Below the pieces are notes generated by a model. It was not told where the DNA came from and searched no databases. It saw only the letters and a program-made list of their open reading frames with translations. A DNA stretch of 64,000 nucleotides from Liopterus haemorrhoidalis (taxonomy: Eukaryota > Arthropoda > Insecta > Coleoptera > Dytiscidae). Within the stretch, counting starts at the first letter, position 1. Every line of letters begins with the position of its first letter. The stretch covers positions 6,468,924 through 6,532,923 of the forward strand of contig OZ020616.1 in assembly GCA_963971575.1 (NCBI GenBank), read 5' to 3'. Of this stretch, positions 1-9,830 are shown one piece after another. Position numbers and translations under genes: made by a program.

Positions 1-660
1 TGTTTCTCACAACATTTTCACATAATTTAAGCACCTACATACCTATACTAGCTTAATCACTGATGCTTATTAGCTCTTCTTAGAATCGCAAATACGAAAA
101 CATTGTTAAACTTTAAAATAAGCACTGTATTTTTATGTAAATCATTAAAATACTCGATGAAGTTGTTTTTACATTGTAGAACGATGTTTGGGATTAATAG
201 CTTTAAAAACTATGCACAAGAATGTGTAAAATTTTATTTAAAAATAGTTCGCGACCTAAATGGTAAACTATTACGCTTATAATATTAATTAAATTAGTTG
301 AACGCACTCGTTGAAACATTTTGAACAAGGCAAATCTTACTAGGCCAACTTTACAATGAATAAATTAACGTATGTGACTGAAATAGGTACCTAAAACTAG
401 TAACTAGTAGGTACAACACACAATATTTAAAAGAAATGTAAAACCTAATGGATTAAAAACTAGTTCATTCATTAAAATTTTCTTCTTAGAAATAACCTAT
501 TTAATCTCTAACACTTCTAACATGTCCACTTTTAATCCCTTAGATTGTACAGGTAATATTTAAACAATGTCGAAGTTGAACGTAGGATTATTTTTTCATC
601 ATAGGTGTCTTGGTGTTATTTTTTACTCTAAATTACTCTTAAACGATCATATAAACTACA
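1..660. other. AT-rich spacer, nothing recognised
   Basis: No open frame with family resemblance, no inverted repeat and no RNA-like fold was seen. The only point to note is that the LINE 3' end begins directly after it. Confidence 0.5.
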
Positions 661-679
661 TTTTTTTAAATCCCACTTA

Positions 680-1051
680 TGGAAAAACATAAAACAAGAC
701 TGGAAGCGACAATGGTATAGTCTACCGAACAACAAACTTCGCCATATAAAAGAAGACACCAAACCCTGGGCTCCAGTAGGGAACAGAAAAGAACAAAGAG
801 TTCTTACTAGACTCAGAATTGGCCACATATTCATTACACACCAACATCTAATGAAAAGAAAAGAGGTGGAAAACTGTGACAACTGTAATAAAACTGTTAC
901 CGTAGAACATATAATCCTGGAGTGCCAACTATATGAAGAACTCAGATAGAAGCACAAAATAGCAGACAACCTGAAAGAAGCGCTAAGTCCAGAAAATGGA
1001 AACATTTTATTAGACTACCTCAAAGAAGCAGATCTGTTCCGTAAAATTTAA
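680..1051 (+). pseudogene. LINE ORF2 C-terminal end (I/Jockey/R1-like)
   Basis: One frame runs from 680 to a terminal TAA at 1049-1051, broken only by an in-frame TAG at 947-949. It contains W-Y-S-L-P-N-N-K-L, then V-L-T-R-L-R-I-G-H, L-M-K-R, a C-x2-C pair (C-D-N-C) and V-E-H-I-I-L-E-C. This is the zinc-knuckle tail that follows the RNase H region of I, R1 and Jockey-type non-LTR retrotransposons. The reverse transcriptase is absent, as expected for a 5'-truncated copy. The 3' UTR runs to about 1240 and ends in an AATAAATAAAAAA-type tail. The class is secure and the clade is not. Confidence 0.8.
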
Positions 1052-1250
1052 ATCCCAAATGTTCTATTATTTCTAAATTATCTTAAATGTTTTATCATAA
1101 AACTGTAAATATGCTTCATTGTAAGTTAATGTCAACATTCATCCTTGTAAATCAATGTAAATTACTGTAAATGTACCGGGTTGCTAATAACCACAGCAGT
1201 TGAAGCGCCCCCAAAATATATCTTAAATAAATAAAAAACTACATTTTAAA

Positions 1251-1532
1251 GAAATCTTTCAAATTTTGGGATTCATAACGAGAGTAACCAAGCCATTTCA
1301 TCCCAAAGAATCTTTAATTATATTGTTCTCGTCACTCGTAAGATCATATTTAGAATATTGCTCACTTATATGACACCCGTCCTATGTCACTAATATAAAT
1401 TTATTGGAACTAATTCAAAAGAAATTTATTTCCATTGTATGTTATAAACTGAACATGTTTAATTTCAACTATTTGTGTACCTTGAAACTGTTTAATATGA
1501 TTTCTCTTAAACAAAGAAGATTTCATGTAGAT
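1251..1532 (+). pseudogene. LINE reverse transcriptase thumb fragment
   Basis: The frame starting at 1251 reads L-G-F-I-T-R, then L-V-R-S-Y-L-E-Y-C-S-L-I, a TGA where LINEs have Trp, then H-P-S-Y, L-E-L-I-Q-K-K-F and R-R-F-H-V-D. This is the conserved segment downstream of the catalytic core in Jockey/CR1-type reverse transcriptases. Only about 94 codons remain. It lies just downstream of another LINE's 3' tail, so it is a separate insertion. Its right end is cut by the mariner that starts at 1534. Confidence 0.75.
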
Positions 1533-1533
1533 A

Positions 1534-2925
1534 CAAGGGGTGGTTGAAAAGTAATCGATATATGCAAGAGATGGCGCCACCAGTATCAAATCAATGTTAT
1601 TTTTCGTAAATCCTAACCTTCAAAAGACTACAGTAAAATTTTCAACTGGCTACGTCATTTAGTTTGTGTTTGACAGTCATTGAAAATGAAACACTTTTGT
1701 GAATAAAATCGAATATCGTGCAGTGATTAGATACTTGTTTTACAAAAACAAAACGAACGATGAGATCAACACCGAATTAAACGATGTTTATGGGGACTCT
1801 GCACCTTCTATATCAGGGCTGTTCAACCTTTTTGTATTTGGGATCTACTTTTTTATATATGTTGTTACCACGATCGACCAGAATGCGTAGCCAGCCACGG
1901 GAGGGGCAATGTTTTAACCCGACGGTTAACACATTGATCGCCAACGAATTTTATGCACGGTGATTAGAAAATGGTACTTTGTTTTTAAGTTTTGTTGGTT
2001 AGGATATGTTAAAATAAGGTTTTCTTCGGTGTATTTTTATAAATTACTGGTTTTTTGATGTGCAATCACCGATCTTACAAGTTACCGGCTATCATCTTGC
2101 CAGTCACTTATCCCACTCAAGCAAACGTGAGCGATTTTGTGGACAGTTACTTTTCGTGCGTTTTATCGTTAGTAGTTTTGATTTAAATTTCTTTGCCGGT
2201 CACCCCCATGGCAATGAATGCGTTAAGGTGGTCCTGAATTTATTGAAAAAATAAGAATCTATTATATAACGTTTACATACAACGTTTATTAAACATTTCA
2301 ATACGACATTTGAACGTAGGCTAGCAAGAAGCTTGTTTTAATTTTTACTTTATATTTATAAAATGTATTTTTAAGTACATGGAAGCAAGAGCAACTAAAG
2401 ATCTACTTAAAACCACGCCGCGATCGAACGGTAGATCGCGATCGATTGGTTGGGCAGCCCTGTTCTATATCAACAATTAAATATTGGACAGCTGAATTTA
2501 AACGCGGACGTAAGAGCATTTTTGATGATGAGCATCCAGGCCGTCCAAAAGAGGACACCACGCCAGAAATGGTCGATCGAATCTATGGATGATAATCGAC
2601 GATTGACGAGTGACTAAGCGCGAGATAACTGAGGCTACGGGCATTTCAACTGAATGGGTGCTCAACATTTTGCATGAATATTTGGAAATGAGGAAGCTCT
2701 CTGCCAGATGGGTGCCGCATTTGCTCTCAGTCAACAACAAACGTGATCGTTTGACCTTTTCGAAGGAATGTTTGGCGATATTCAACCGCGATAAGAAGGA
2801 CTTTTTGCATCGTTTTATAACCGTGGGCGAAATATGGATCCATCACAACACAGCAAAGATCAAGGAACAGTAGAAACAGTGGACTACCCCTGGCGAATCG
2901 AAGCTGAAGAAGCTTGCCACACTAG
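1534..2925 (+). pseudogene. Mariner transposase pseudogene (irritans-like), split by a hAT element
   Basis: The element begins after TA at 1532-1533. From about 1686 the coding remains read K-I-E-Y-R-A-V-I-R-Y-L, N-D-V-Y-G-D-S-A-P-S, then after the hAT insertion F-K-R-G-R-K-S-I and H-P-G-R-P-K. Further on come R-E-I-T-E-A-T-G-I-S, W-V-L-N-I-L-H-E-Y-L, W-I-H-H-N and K-Q-W-T-T-P-G-E-S. These are the two helix-turn-helix parts and the start of the catalytic domain of mariner. The expected D-E-T-W-I-H-H is G-E-I-W-I-H-H, so the first catalytic Asp is lost. There are frameshifts near 2586-2612 and a TAG near 2871. Homology stops near 2925, so the second and third Asp and the 3' terminal repeat are missing. 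Confidence 0.85.
1814..2463. mobile_element. Non-autonomous hAT element inside the mariner
   Basis: The 650-bp insert is bounded by CAGGGCTGTTCAACC and GGTTGGGCAGCCCTG, inverted repeats that match at 13 of 15 positions. It is flanked by a perfect 8-bp duplication TTCTATAT at 1806-1813 and 2464-2471. The CAGGG-type end plus 8-bp duplication is diagnostic of hAT. Removing it restores the mariner reading frame exactly (A-P-S-I-S joins T-I-K-Y-W), which proves the boundaries. No transposase motif is seen inside, so it depends on an enzyme from elsewhere. Confidence 0.92.
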
Positions 2926-2929
2926 TACG

Positions 2930-4470
2930 CAATAAACGCAATTCCAGACTCCAAACGCTGTTGACTAATTTTGCACTAATTGTGGCAAAATGTTCGTATC
3001 CAGAATTGGCATCTTCAGTCATAAACACACTCTAATCGAAATTTGTGAAGTGTTTCTTTTAATAGCGAGGTGGTGTCGTCGTTTCAACGTAGCAGTTATA
3101 TGTAATATGGAACAACATTCATTCAAAATCGCATCGAAGTCAATAATCTTTTTTACATCTTTTTCAATTTTCTTTTTTGAATTTACCTATTTTTCTTTAA
3201 AATTAAGTCTGCCCATCATTTGAGGTATTTCTGAAAGAATTTTATAAATATACATGCCCTTTAGGTATGTCCCTTAATGAAATTTTTGACACCCAACGTG
3301 TGTAAATTAAATAAATATGAAATTCTTTTGAGTTAAAACAATGACAATTACTGAGTGAAAAAGTCCGTTCCGTGAGAACTGTTGAAGACTTGAATTCAGG
3401 AATTACATCACATTTACATAGTTACATGGGTGTAAACTGACAGCACCGACTGTAATTACTGTAAATCACATTGCGAACACAGGGCCGGAGTAACGAGGGA
3501 TCCAATTTATAGGGGTCGCACACATTAATTTTCAAATTTGTAAATAAAAGATTTTTTATGGAATCAGAAAATTTTTTATTTAGGTTATATATTTAAAAAA
3601 TGTAATTAATACAAATTAAATAACGGATATTTATTTTTCTCTCATTTTATTTTATGGGCACTGTCTGTCTTGTTGCATTTTAGCCTCCATCTTGCTTTGT
3701 TAAATGTCAGGTATTTACTTATTCTTTTTTTCTTTAATAGTTTTCACTTATTTTTATCGCTCTAATAAAATTGAAATTATTTATGCGTTGCCATTACGTA
3801 TAAGGAACAATGTTTTCAATATTTGCAAGAATAATGGGCAATAATTAAAGTGGTTAACTTAAAAATAATTTATAATGATTTCTGAAATTATTGTAGAAAA
3901 AATATTGTTTGTAATTTGAGCGGAAAGTCATTGTCGCCCCCAAGTGATTACCGCGCTCTGCTTTACGTCACAAGGTAACAATCGCTTGCGAACAGCAAAA
4001 CGTCGATTTTTCCCCAATACATTTATTGCTATTGTGTATCATCATTAGCATTTTTCGCGAGAAATATTTGTCTTAACACCGGCTGACAAGTGTTCAGTTT
4101 TTCCTTCGTAGATCTTTTAACCATTATGTACCCTTTCATTCCCATTGTGTATTCTATCAATTGTTATTTCTAAATATCTGTTAGCGAAAACTCTTAGTCT
4201 TTATCTATTTTTGGTAATGCACTGCATTATTTTAAAGGACAATTGATATCCGCATATATTATGGAACCTAAAGTTTTTCTAAAGGTTCCTTGCTTCCATC
4301 TTTGGGATACAAAATTATCCATTTATTCATCTTATCCACTTATCATTCTGTGATGTTTTTATTGGCTAATAGATATAAAATAATTATAATTTAGATATAT
4401 CTTCTAGTCAATATATTTATTTAATTTAGAATTTCTACATTTTACGATATTTTAGTGTGATTACTGAAAT
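2930..4470. other. AT-rich spacer with one hAT-like end
   Basis: Mostly featureless AT-rich DNA. At about 3482 the sequence CAGGGCCGGAGTAACG resembles a hAT left terminus, like the CAGGGCCGGCC end at 47997. No matching right end was found downstream, so only a fragment can be claimed. A GC-richer patch near 3920-3990 has no recognised content. Confidence 0.35.
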
Positions 4471-4544
4471 TGTACTTATATCATTTGAGTAGTTTGCCAC
4501 TAAAATATCAAAACGGTGTCCCAAATTATTCAGCACCAACAACA

Positions 4545-4720
4545 ATTTTATACTGTCCACTGCTAAACGTAGGCCTACGTTTTTTTCCATTTGAAACAAT
4601 CTTGTGCCTTCAGTTTCCAGCTCCCAGCAATTCTTTTTATGTCATGTGTCCACCAGTTGTAGGACAACAAAATGCTTTCCTCTGCTTTTGCTGGTATCTC
4701 TGGGTCTTAATTCGAGAGTC
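4545..4720 (-). pseudogene. LINE C-terminal fragment
   Basis: On the minus strand the frame gives W-W-T-H-D-I-K-R-I-A-G-S-W, K-A-Q-D-C-F-K-W and, after a stop, A-Y-V then Q-W-T. This is the end motif R-W-x-D-D-I-K-R-I-A-G...W...A-Q-D-R...W...E-A-Y-V-Q-Q-W-T found in many insect LINEs. Stops and a frameshift near 4690 show it is dead. The LINE fragment near 37.8 kb is of a similar kind. Confidence 0.65.
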
Positions 4721-5029
4721 TTCTTCGTTTATTTGTTTTCTTAAAGTTTAACAACACGTAGAAATACTCGATGACGTCACTTTTTTCTGTTCTGTATTCC
4801 ACTAATTTGTTTTTTGATCAGCTAAAATAATTCCTAATGGAATAGAAATTTATTTATTTGTTTGACTTTCGTCCTAAAATCTGCATTAACATTTACAGTG
4901 TGTATATATATTTTTTGCAATTTTGTTAAGAAATATTGACATATCTTTATTATTTTAATGTCAATATGGCACCATTTCTACACTTAAACTTTCATTTCCT
5001 AGCTAGTTAGGAAATAAAGAAAACTAAAG

Positions 5030-5181
5030 CTTTTTTTATTTTTATTTTATGGCCTTTGCTATTTATGCAATTAGCCAGGACAGTTCTAAATTTTTGAAAA
5101 TTCTTTGCTTGAACAGGATTCGAACTCGAGACGCTAGCAACGCAGGGCATCTATGTTACCACTACGCTACACCGGTCGGCA
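5030..5181 (-). repeat. tRNA-derived SINE, copy 1
   Basis: Read on the minus strand, the element starts GCCGACCGGTGTAGCGTAG, which includes a box-A-like TAGCGTAGTGG. It continues to a box B, AGTTCGAATCC, and ends with a body AATTGC...AGCAAAGGCCATAAAAT leading to an A-rich tail. The same head, body and tail occur on the plus strand at 32583, so this is a dispersed family. The tRNA-like head supplies an internal RNA polymerase III promoter. It is not a functional tRNA gene, since no proper acceptor or anticodon arms close. Confidence 0.82.
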
Positions 5182-5358
5182 ATGCTTCTTTGTTGAAACT
5201 TATTTATATTAATGACAGAACTATTTATAATACAAACTGTTTTACCATGATAACGAACTCTCAGATGTCTGCCACTTCTCAGGTAATTGTATTATCAAGA
5301 CTTCTGATTATTTTATAAATTTTTCGACGAAATTACAGAAAGCCATGTGTATCACACG

Positions 5359-5649
5359 TTACAAAATGGCAGGTTTTTTACATACGATATGTTGAAAAAC
5401 ATGTCCAATTTTCTTGTCTGGTGTAAAAAACCCACTCATTCCGTAACTTGGAATATAAATTGCTATTGTAATATCCTTGCATTTAGAATTGTTTGCATCC
5501 AGTGCTTTCTTTCTCCATTTTCTCCCAGAGGCTGTAAAAAGTCCCTGCTCTTCGATTGCAGTTATTCGCAATTTCGTAAATGATGTATAGTCTCGGATTC
5601 TGTTCAGCACATCTTGTAGAGCTATTCCTCTTACCTCATCCTGAAGCAA
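5359..5649 (-). CDS. Unrecognised open frame of 96 codons
   Basis: The frame is open and of mixed composition, with charged stretches such as R-K-W-R-K-K-A-L and I-T-A-I-E-E-Q. I do not recognise a family. No splice-site context or neighbouring coding segment supports it, and it lies between a SINE and MITEs. It could be a remnant of a transposon protein or chance. It is listed because its composition is less biased than most frames here. Confidence 0.2.
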   Translation of the reverse strand: MLQDEVRGIALQDVLNRIRDYTSFTKLRITAIEEQGLFTASGRKWRKKALDANNSKCKDITIAIYIPSYGMSGFFTPDKKIGHVFQHIVCKKPAIL

Positions 5650-6235
5650 TTTGCTGTTTCCTTATTTCCACATCTGAATCTAGTTATCATCTTCTGTTTT
5701 TTGTAATAAGTAATTTCTAATACTGATTTCTCCATCGATTTTTGGCTATTATTTCTTCAACTGGCTTAACTGTTATCGTTTCGGATTCATAAAACAAACA
5801 TATAAAATATTATCTGTCCTAAAAAAATTACTAGTCCACCTCTGTAGACCTGTACCTAAAGTCGCGTGAGCACTCCCCTGGAAATGTGCGCGCGCAAATA
5901 AACAACGTGTTAACTTTATTAAAATTAAGATGTTAATATATGTCTGTGTGAAAGTTTAATTAAGCCTTTTAAACACAGAAGTGGAATTTTATAAGAATAA
6001 AAATAATTTTTTGTGTTGGAAGAATTTGCATTTTGGTATTGCAAATATGTTGATGATGTAGATTTTTAGAATAGTTTATTATCAACTACAGTTTACTCTA
6101 TGTTTAATTACATGTTACAAAGTAACAATTTTAACGGGGAAAAAATTAATGAATAACTGTTAATATTCATAAACTTATATTTAATTTATTCTATTTTGTT
6201 CAAAATGTTCTGTAAAGGCTTCCTTATTCTTTAGA
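5650..6235. other. Spacer, nothing recognised
   Basis: AT-rich DNA with a short GC-richer patch near 5860-5900 containing CGCGCGC. No repeat partner was found within the window. Confidence 0.4.
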
Positions 6236-6455
6236 GCAGTGTTTCTCAACACATAGGTTGCGATTCAATGATTGGTCGAAGTGAATATTATACACTCATA
6301 CCTCGTTTTACGGCCTAGATACGTTCCGGAAAAGTTGGCCGCAAAGCGAAAAGCCGCATAACGAATCAATTCCGAATTCTCAAAACCAAGATCATTTGCT
6401 AGGTTCAATATGGTTTGTCGAAGTTCAGAAATAGAATCAACTTAAGGATCATTAA
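6236..6455 (+). mobile_element. hAT-like left end followed by half a TA-MITE
   Basis: CAGTGTTTCTCAACACATAG at about 6239 looks like a hAT (Buster/Charlie-type) left terminus without a partner. After TA at 6291-6292 comes CACTCATACCTCGTTTTACG, the terminal repeat of a TA-duplicating MITE whose complete copy is at 28048-28359. Homology to that copy runs to about 6455 and then stops, so the right half is missing. Confidence 0.7.
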
Positions 6456-6840
6456 ATTATGTAGTCAATTCTTGGGATATTAGGTCAATAAGTAAAACAC
6501 TTCAGATATTCATATATTTGAATAGACCGGTGTCGACAATTTTATTGTCTTCTTCAGTATCTCTGAGGAAAAATTGAGAAGAAAAATATTTAATATTACA
6601 ATAATGTTCACAAAAATTAGTATGAAAATTAACAAATAAATAAACAAGTGTATCAAAAAAAAAAAAAACGCTGATATTGCATGTGACCCTGAGAGATGAC
6701 ATAACCTATATATTGAAATTTTTATTTATATTTTCCTATTTATCGTACATTTTTTAACTATATTAGCCTAGATTAGAGTGAACGCTAGTTTTGAAAGTGT
6801 ATAGCTACTTTTTCGTATATTGGCTCAATTATATGTTGAA
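6456..6840. other. Spacer, nothing recognised
   Basis: AT-rich DNA with a homopolymer A run near 6655-6670. No feature was identified. Confidence 0.4.
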
Positions 6841-6850
6841 ATAAGTGAAA

Positions 6851-7024
6851 ATGGCGAGTTCTGATTCATCTTTGGATGAGTTGTTTCTAAAAGAATCACT
6901 ATATTTAAAAATTGAACCAAAAAGAAAAGGTATACATGCAATAAACCAAGAGAGACGTAAATATGGGGAATACCACCACCTTTTTCTTCAATTAAAATAA
7001 GATGATGCAAGATTTTTTAAATTT
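6851..7024 (+). pseudogene. PIF/Harbinger transposase N-terminal fragment
   Basis: From an ATG at 6851 the frame reads M-A-S-S-D-S-S-L-D-E-L, then I-H-A-I-N-Q-E-R, G-E-Y-H-H-L-F-L-Q-L, a TAA, then D-D-A-R-F-F-K-F-F. The pattern H-P-I-N-x3-R...G-E-F-H-H-L...D-x-x-x-F-F-x-Y-F marks the N-terminus of Harbinger (HARBI1-like) nucleases. The catalytic domain is absent. It is followed at once by a GC-rich patch that is not Harbinger coding sequence. Confidence 0.7.
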
Positions 7025-7029
7025 TTTTT

Positions 7030-7212
7030 GTTCCGGCGCTGACAACAAGCTGTTTAAACTGCTTAAACGTTTCGGTAAGCGGGTAGCCGACACCGACCGG
7101 CGCCTACCAGTACACAGCGTGTGCTGGTTGTTAAAAACATGGACAGATACTGCGGCAGATCAGCGCTTGTTGCCAGTAAAGCCGGTGCCGGCTTTCTGTA
7201 TATTCGCGGCCT
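7030..7212. other. GC-rich patch with inverted sub-motifs
   Basis: About 180 bases are clearly richer in G and C than anything nearby. GACAACAAGC occurs near the left side, and its inverse partner GCGCTTGTTGCC near the right. CCGGCGC and GCCGGTGCCGGC flank them. This could be the subterminal region of a DNA transposon, perhaps the Harbinger whose N-terminus abuts it. No duplication was found, so the identity is open. Confidence 0.4.
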
Positions 7213-7224
7213 AAGATATCCAAT

Positions 7225-7781
7225 ACATATACAAAATAATTGGATGAAGATGTCTACCGTCCTGACGGTTTTTTGTTCGAAGCTTATATTTCATGTACCC
7301 CCAAACATTTTCAATAGGATTTGAATCGGGCATTAGAGAAAACCACATCACTCCAATCGCGGTCTAAATTTTTCTTGGCCCAAGCAAGTCGTTTTTCGAC
7401 ATGTTTCACCGATAACAATAGTTTTTGTTTGGTGCTCCTGAATTTAATACCATTTTCGATTAAACGACTTCTAAGGATCATTGACTTAACTTAATGTTCT
7501 TTTTTAACAAAATTACCTGATATTTACGTAAAGATAACATAGGATTATTTTTAAAAACGTTGAAAATCACTGTAACTGTTTTTTAGTAGTCACTTTTTTG
7601 AATCCATGATTAGGTAAATCGTTAACATTTTTATTAATTTTATAACGTTTCACCCAATACTTCACAAAGTCTACTGACTTGTGTATATATTTTTCTGCAC
7701 TTGAAAAGGACATTTTTCGCCCTTTTGGGTGGGGGTACGTAAAAATATCGCTTCAAGACGTTTTGCATAAATAGCACTCAT
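7225..7781 (-). pseudogene. Tc1-like transposase pseudogene, internally deleted
   Basis: On the minus strand an ATG at 7781 opens M-S-A-I-Y-A-K-R-L-E-A-I-F-L. After frameshifts follow Y-I-H-K-S-V-D-F-V-K-Y-W-V-K-R-Y, D-L-P-N-H-G, R-L-I-E-N-G-I, K-H-V-E-K-R-L-A-W-A-K-K-N and then directly D-S-N-P-I-E-N-V-W-G. These are the N-terminal helix-turn-helix, the linker and the third catalytic block of a Tc1 enzyme. The first two acidic blocks are deleted between V-V-F-S and P-D-S-N-P. The retained Glu in P-I-E-N-V-W shows Tc1 rather than mariner. Confidence 0.75.
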
Positions 7782-7959
7782 TATTACACAACCGCACTAC
7801 TAAAAGACAAAACACTAACTAAACAATTTTTATTATAGGGCGTATTAGGTCTTGATATTCTTATCATGTTTGAACTTGTTTATTATTTGTGCACATGCCT
7901 GATCATGAATTATAAACATGTATGTCTTATTATACAGACTGTATGTATGTAAATTTGGA

Positions 7960-8310
7960 ATTGTACCTTGATTCCTCTATTCTGTTGTATTGCTCTTGTC
8001 CTAGAACTTCTCTGGTTTTCTCATTTATTATGTTCTCTATCACCTGTTCTTGTATTCTCATTCTTTCTACTTACATGGTACTACCAAGCTCTTTGATAAA
8101 AGATTTGTCTTATTCCTTCCCATTGACTGTTTACTTTTCCTTGACTGTATATCTGTGCTCTTTCTCTAGAACATTCATACAATATTATTTTACTAACCAT
8201 TTTATGTATCCCGATTGCAGTTTTTCTATATCTTGTTGTTCCTTCCAGATCCTTGTTGCTGCACCATTCAATACTATGTTGTTTGAAAGCAGCATTCTGA
8301 TTTTTATCAT
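7960..8310 (-). pseudogene. LINE reverse-transcriptase C-terminal remnant
   Basis: On the minus strand the frame gives L-N-G-A-A-T-R-I-W-K-E-Q-Q-D-I-E-K-L-Q-S-G-Y-I-K-W, then degenerates into repeated E/K/R-rich codons with stops. The pattern G-A-x-I-W-x-W-K-E...I-E-x-x-Q-x-x-Y-x-R-W is typical of the post-RT region of long insect LINEs. It is heavily decayed, and a (TA)n tract follows at 8336. Confidence 0.55.
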
Positions 8311-8333
8311 ATTTATTAATTATAATAAATATT

Positions 8334-8335
<2 letters not shown>

Positions 8336-8378
<43 letters not shown>
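8336..8378. repeat. (TA)n microsatellite
   Basis: An uninterrupted TA dinucleotide run of about 40 bases, just upstream of a family A repeat. Confidence 0.95.
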
Positions 8379-8382
<4 letters not shown>

Positions 8383-8530
8383 CCTTCTACCATAGTATGG
8401 TGTAGCCTGTATATCTTTGTTTTCTCCTTCTTTTCTGTATTATGGCAGTACGGGTTCATGTACGAATTTTGCCCAGTCTTTTTAGGGTTTTGTAGGTATG
8501 ACCAAAAAACCCTTATACCGTCATTTTGTC

Positions 8531-8572
<42 letters not shown>

Positions 8573-8573
8573 G

Positions 8574-8606
<33 letters not shown>

Positions 8607-8632
8607 GTCTGTCTGTCTGTCTGTCTGTCTGT
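8531..8632 (+). repeat. (GTCT)n microsatellite inside A1
   Basis: About 25 tandem GTCT units with one GTGT and one ATCT variant. Other family A copies have only three or four units at the same position, so this run has expanded in place. Confidence 0.95.
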
Positions 8633-9114
8633 TCGGTAAAAGTTGTAGCCAAACGGCTAAACCTAGAGAGTTGAAATTTGGCATGCTTATACAACTCTTT
8701 GACCCGCACATAGGAAAAATACTAAAACATCTAAAAAACATATCCCCCTAAATATATAAACAAATACGTGCTCATCGAAAAAAAAAATATATTTTTTTAT
8801 AATTCTGAGTAGGGTATCAAATGAAAGCCCTTGGTACGTGGATTAACGATCAAATTTTTATTTTTGTCAAATAAATTATTTTGAAGCGATTTTTGCCAAA
8901 ATTGTGCAAAAAATTTTTTGTCCCACACCCTGTAGCCCAGATTGTTTAAATTAAATTCTGAAAAAATTCTAAGTAATGTACATTGGTGTGAACCGGAATA
9001 GTACAACAGGAATTTTTGATCAGATTACGTTTTTGGAAAAAAACGCATTTTTTGTGATTTTTTGCTAATAATGTACACAAGTTTATAGCTTTGTAACACA
9101 CTACAATGGAACGT

Positions 9115-9220
9115 GTATGCTGGTGTAGTGGTTTTGCGCTGGCGTTTCACCCAAGTAACTCGATCCGAAAGGGATCGAATCCTGGAGAATAGACTATATT
9201 ATTTTTTGTTTTTTTTTTTT
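9115..9220 (+). repeat. tRNA-like module of A1
   Basis: TGGTGTAGTGG (box A-like) and GGGATCGAATCC (box B-like) are separated by about 45 bases and followed by T runs that could end pol III transcription. The same position in other family A copies holds a tRNA-like sequence with a different body. It is not a predicted functional tRNA. Confidence 0.6.
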
Positions 9221-9634
9221 TTAATTTTTATATTGTTTAGATTATTTTTTCAAAATTCTAGTTATATTTTGGCAAATGTTGCATTTAATTTTTAAAAGCG
9301 TTAATTTAATAGCCAGTGGAAATTGTTTAAATTATAATTTAATTCCGTTTCAATGTACACGAAATCAGAGGGGCGGAACTTATAACAACCAATGGAAGCC
9401 ATAGGCGCAATTTTTAAAATTCTTAATGAACTTTGCTATATAAAAAAACAAATACTGCACATATTTAGAAACCTAAATAATGGTATTAGGCGTTCGAATT
9501 AAAATTAACAAAAAAAATATTTTAATATAAAATTTGTTTTCGCATCCAAAATAATCATCATTCACTTACTAAATACCTGCAAAACCCTGAAATGTGTGAA
9601 TATTCACACTTCACAAAATTTTTTTGTTTCTTGT

Positions 9635-9830
9635 CATTCTTTTAGCTTCTATAATCGTTTTTCCTCTTTTCTCTATTATCCCTTTTACTGTTCTGTCCCA
9701 TGTATTTCTTGGTCTTCCTATTCTTTGCTTTATGTACGTTCTGGTCTCCCAGATCTGCTTCACTTGTCTTGTATCTTGCAGTCTTTGCATGTGTCCCCAC
9801 CAGGCCAGTTGTCTATTTTCTACAAATAAA
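9635..9830 (-). pseudogene. LINE C-terminal fragment
   Basis: The minus-strand frame reads R-Q-L-A-W-W-G-H-M-Q-R, R-I-G-R-P-R-N-T-W-D and I-I-E-K-R-G-K. This matches the W-x-G-H-(V/L)-x-R-M...G-R-P-x-x-x-W end motif of insect LINEs. The frame is open across the fragment, but the reverse transcriptase is absent. It sits just beyond the hairpin end of A1. Confidence 0.7.

Larger units (their letters stand above)
8479..9612 (+). mobile_element. Family A repeat, full-length copy A1 (Helentron-associated type)
   Basis: The left end TTTTTAGGGTTTTGTAGGTA is followed closely by a (GTCT)n run at 8531-8632. The right end carries TACCTGCAAAACCCT at 9574-9588, the inverted match of the left motif, then the perfect palindrome GTGTGAATATTCACAC at 9594-9609. 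Subterminal inverted repeats, a microsatellite near one end and a hairpin at the other are the known layout of DINE-1/HINE elements. Inside, 9119-9186 is tRNA-like. No Rep or helicase is encoded. The left boundary is defined by where all copies begin to agree. Confidence 0.8.

Noticed and set aside
628..1005. 125-codon minus-strand frame
   Set aside because: It is the complement of the LINE C-terminal coding sequence, whose own strand shows the conserved motifs.
7922..8395. 157-codon plus-strand frame
   Set aside because: The minus strand of the same bases carries LINE motifs, and the frame's end is the (TA)n run translated as I-Y repeats.
8458..8751. Open frames on both strands across the GTCT run
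   Set aside because: A tetranucleotide repeat with no stop codon stays open in several frames. The flanks match non-coding family A repeats.
9119..9186. Functional tRNA gene
   Set aside because: Box A and box B are present, but acceptor and anticodon stems do not pair convincingly, and the sequence lies at a fixed place in a repeat.
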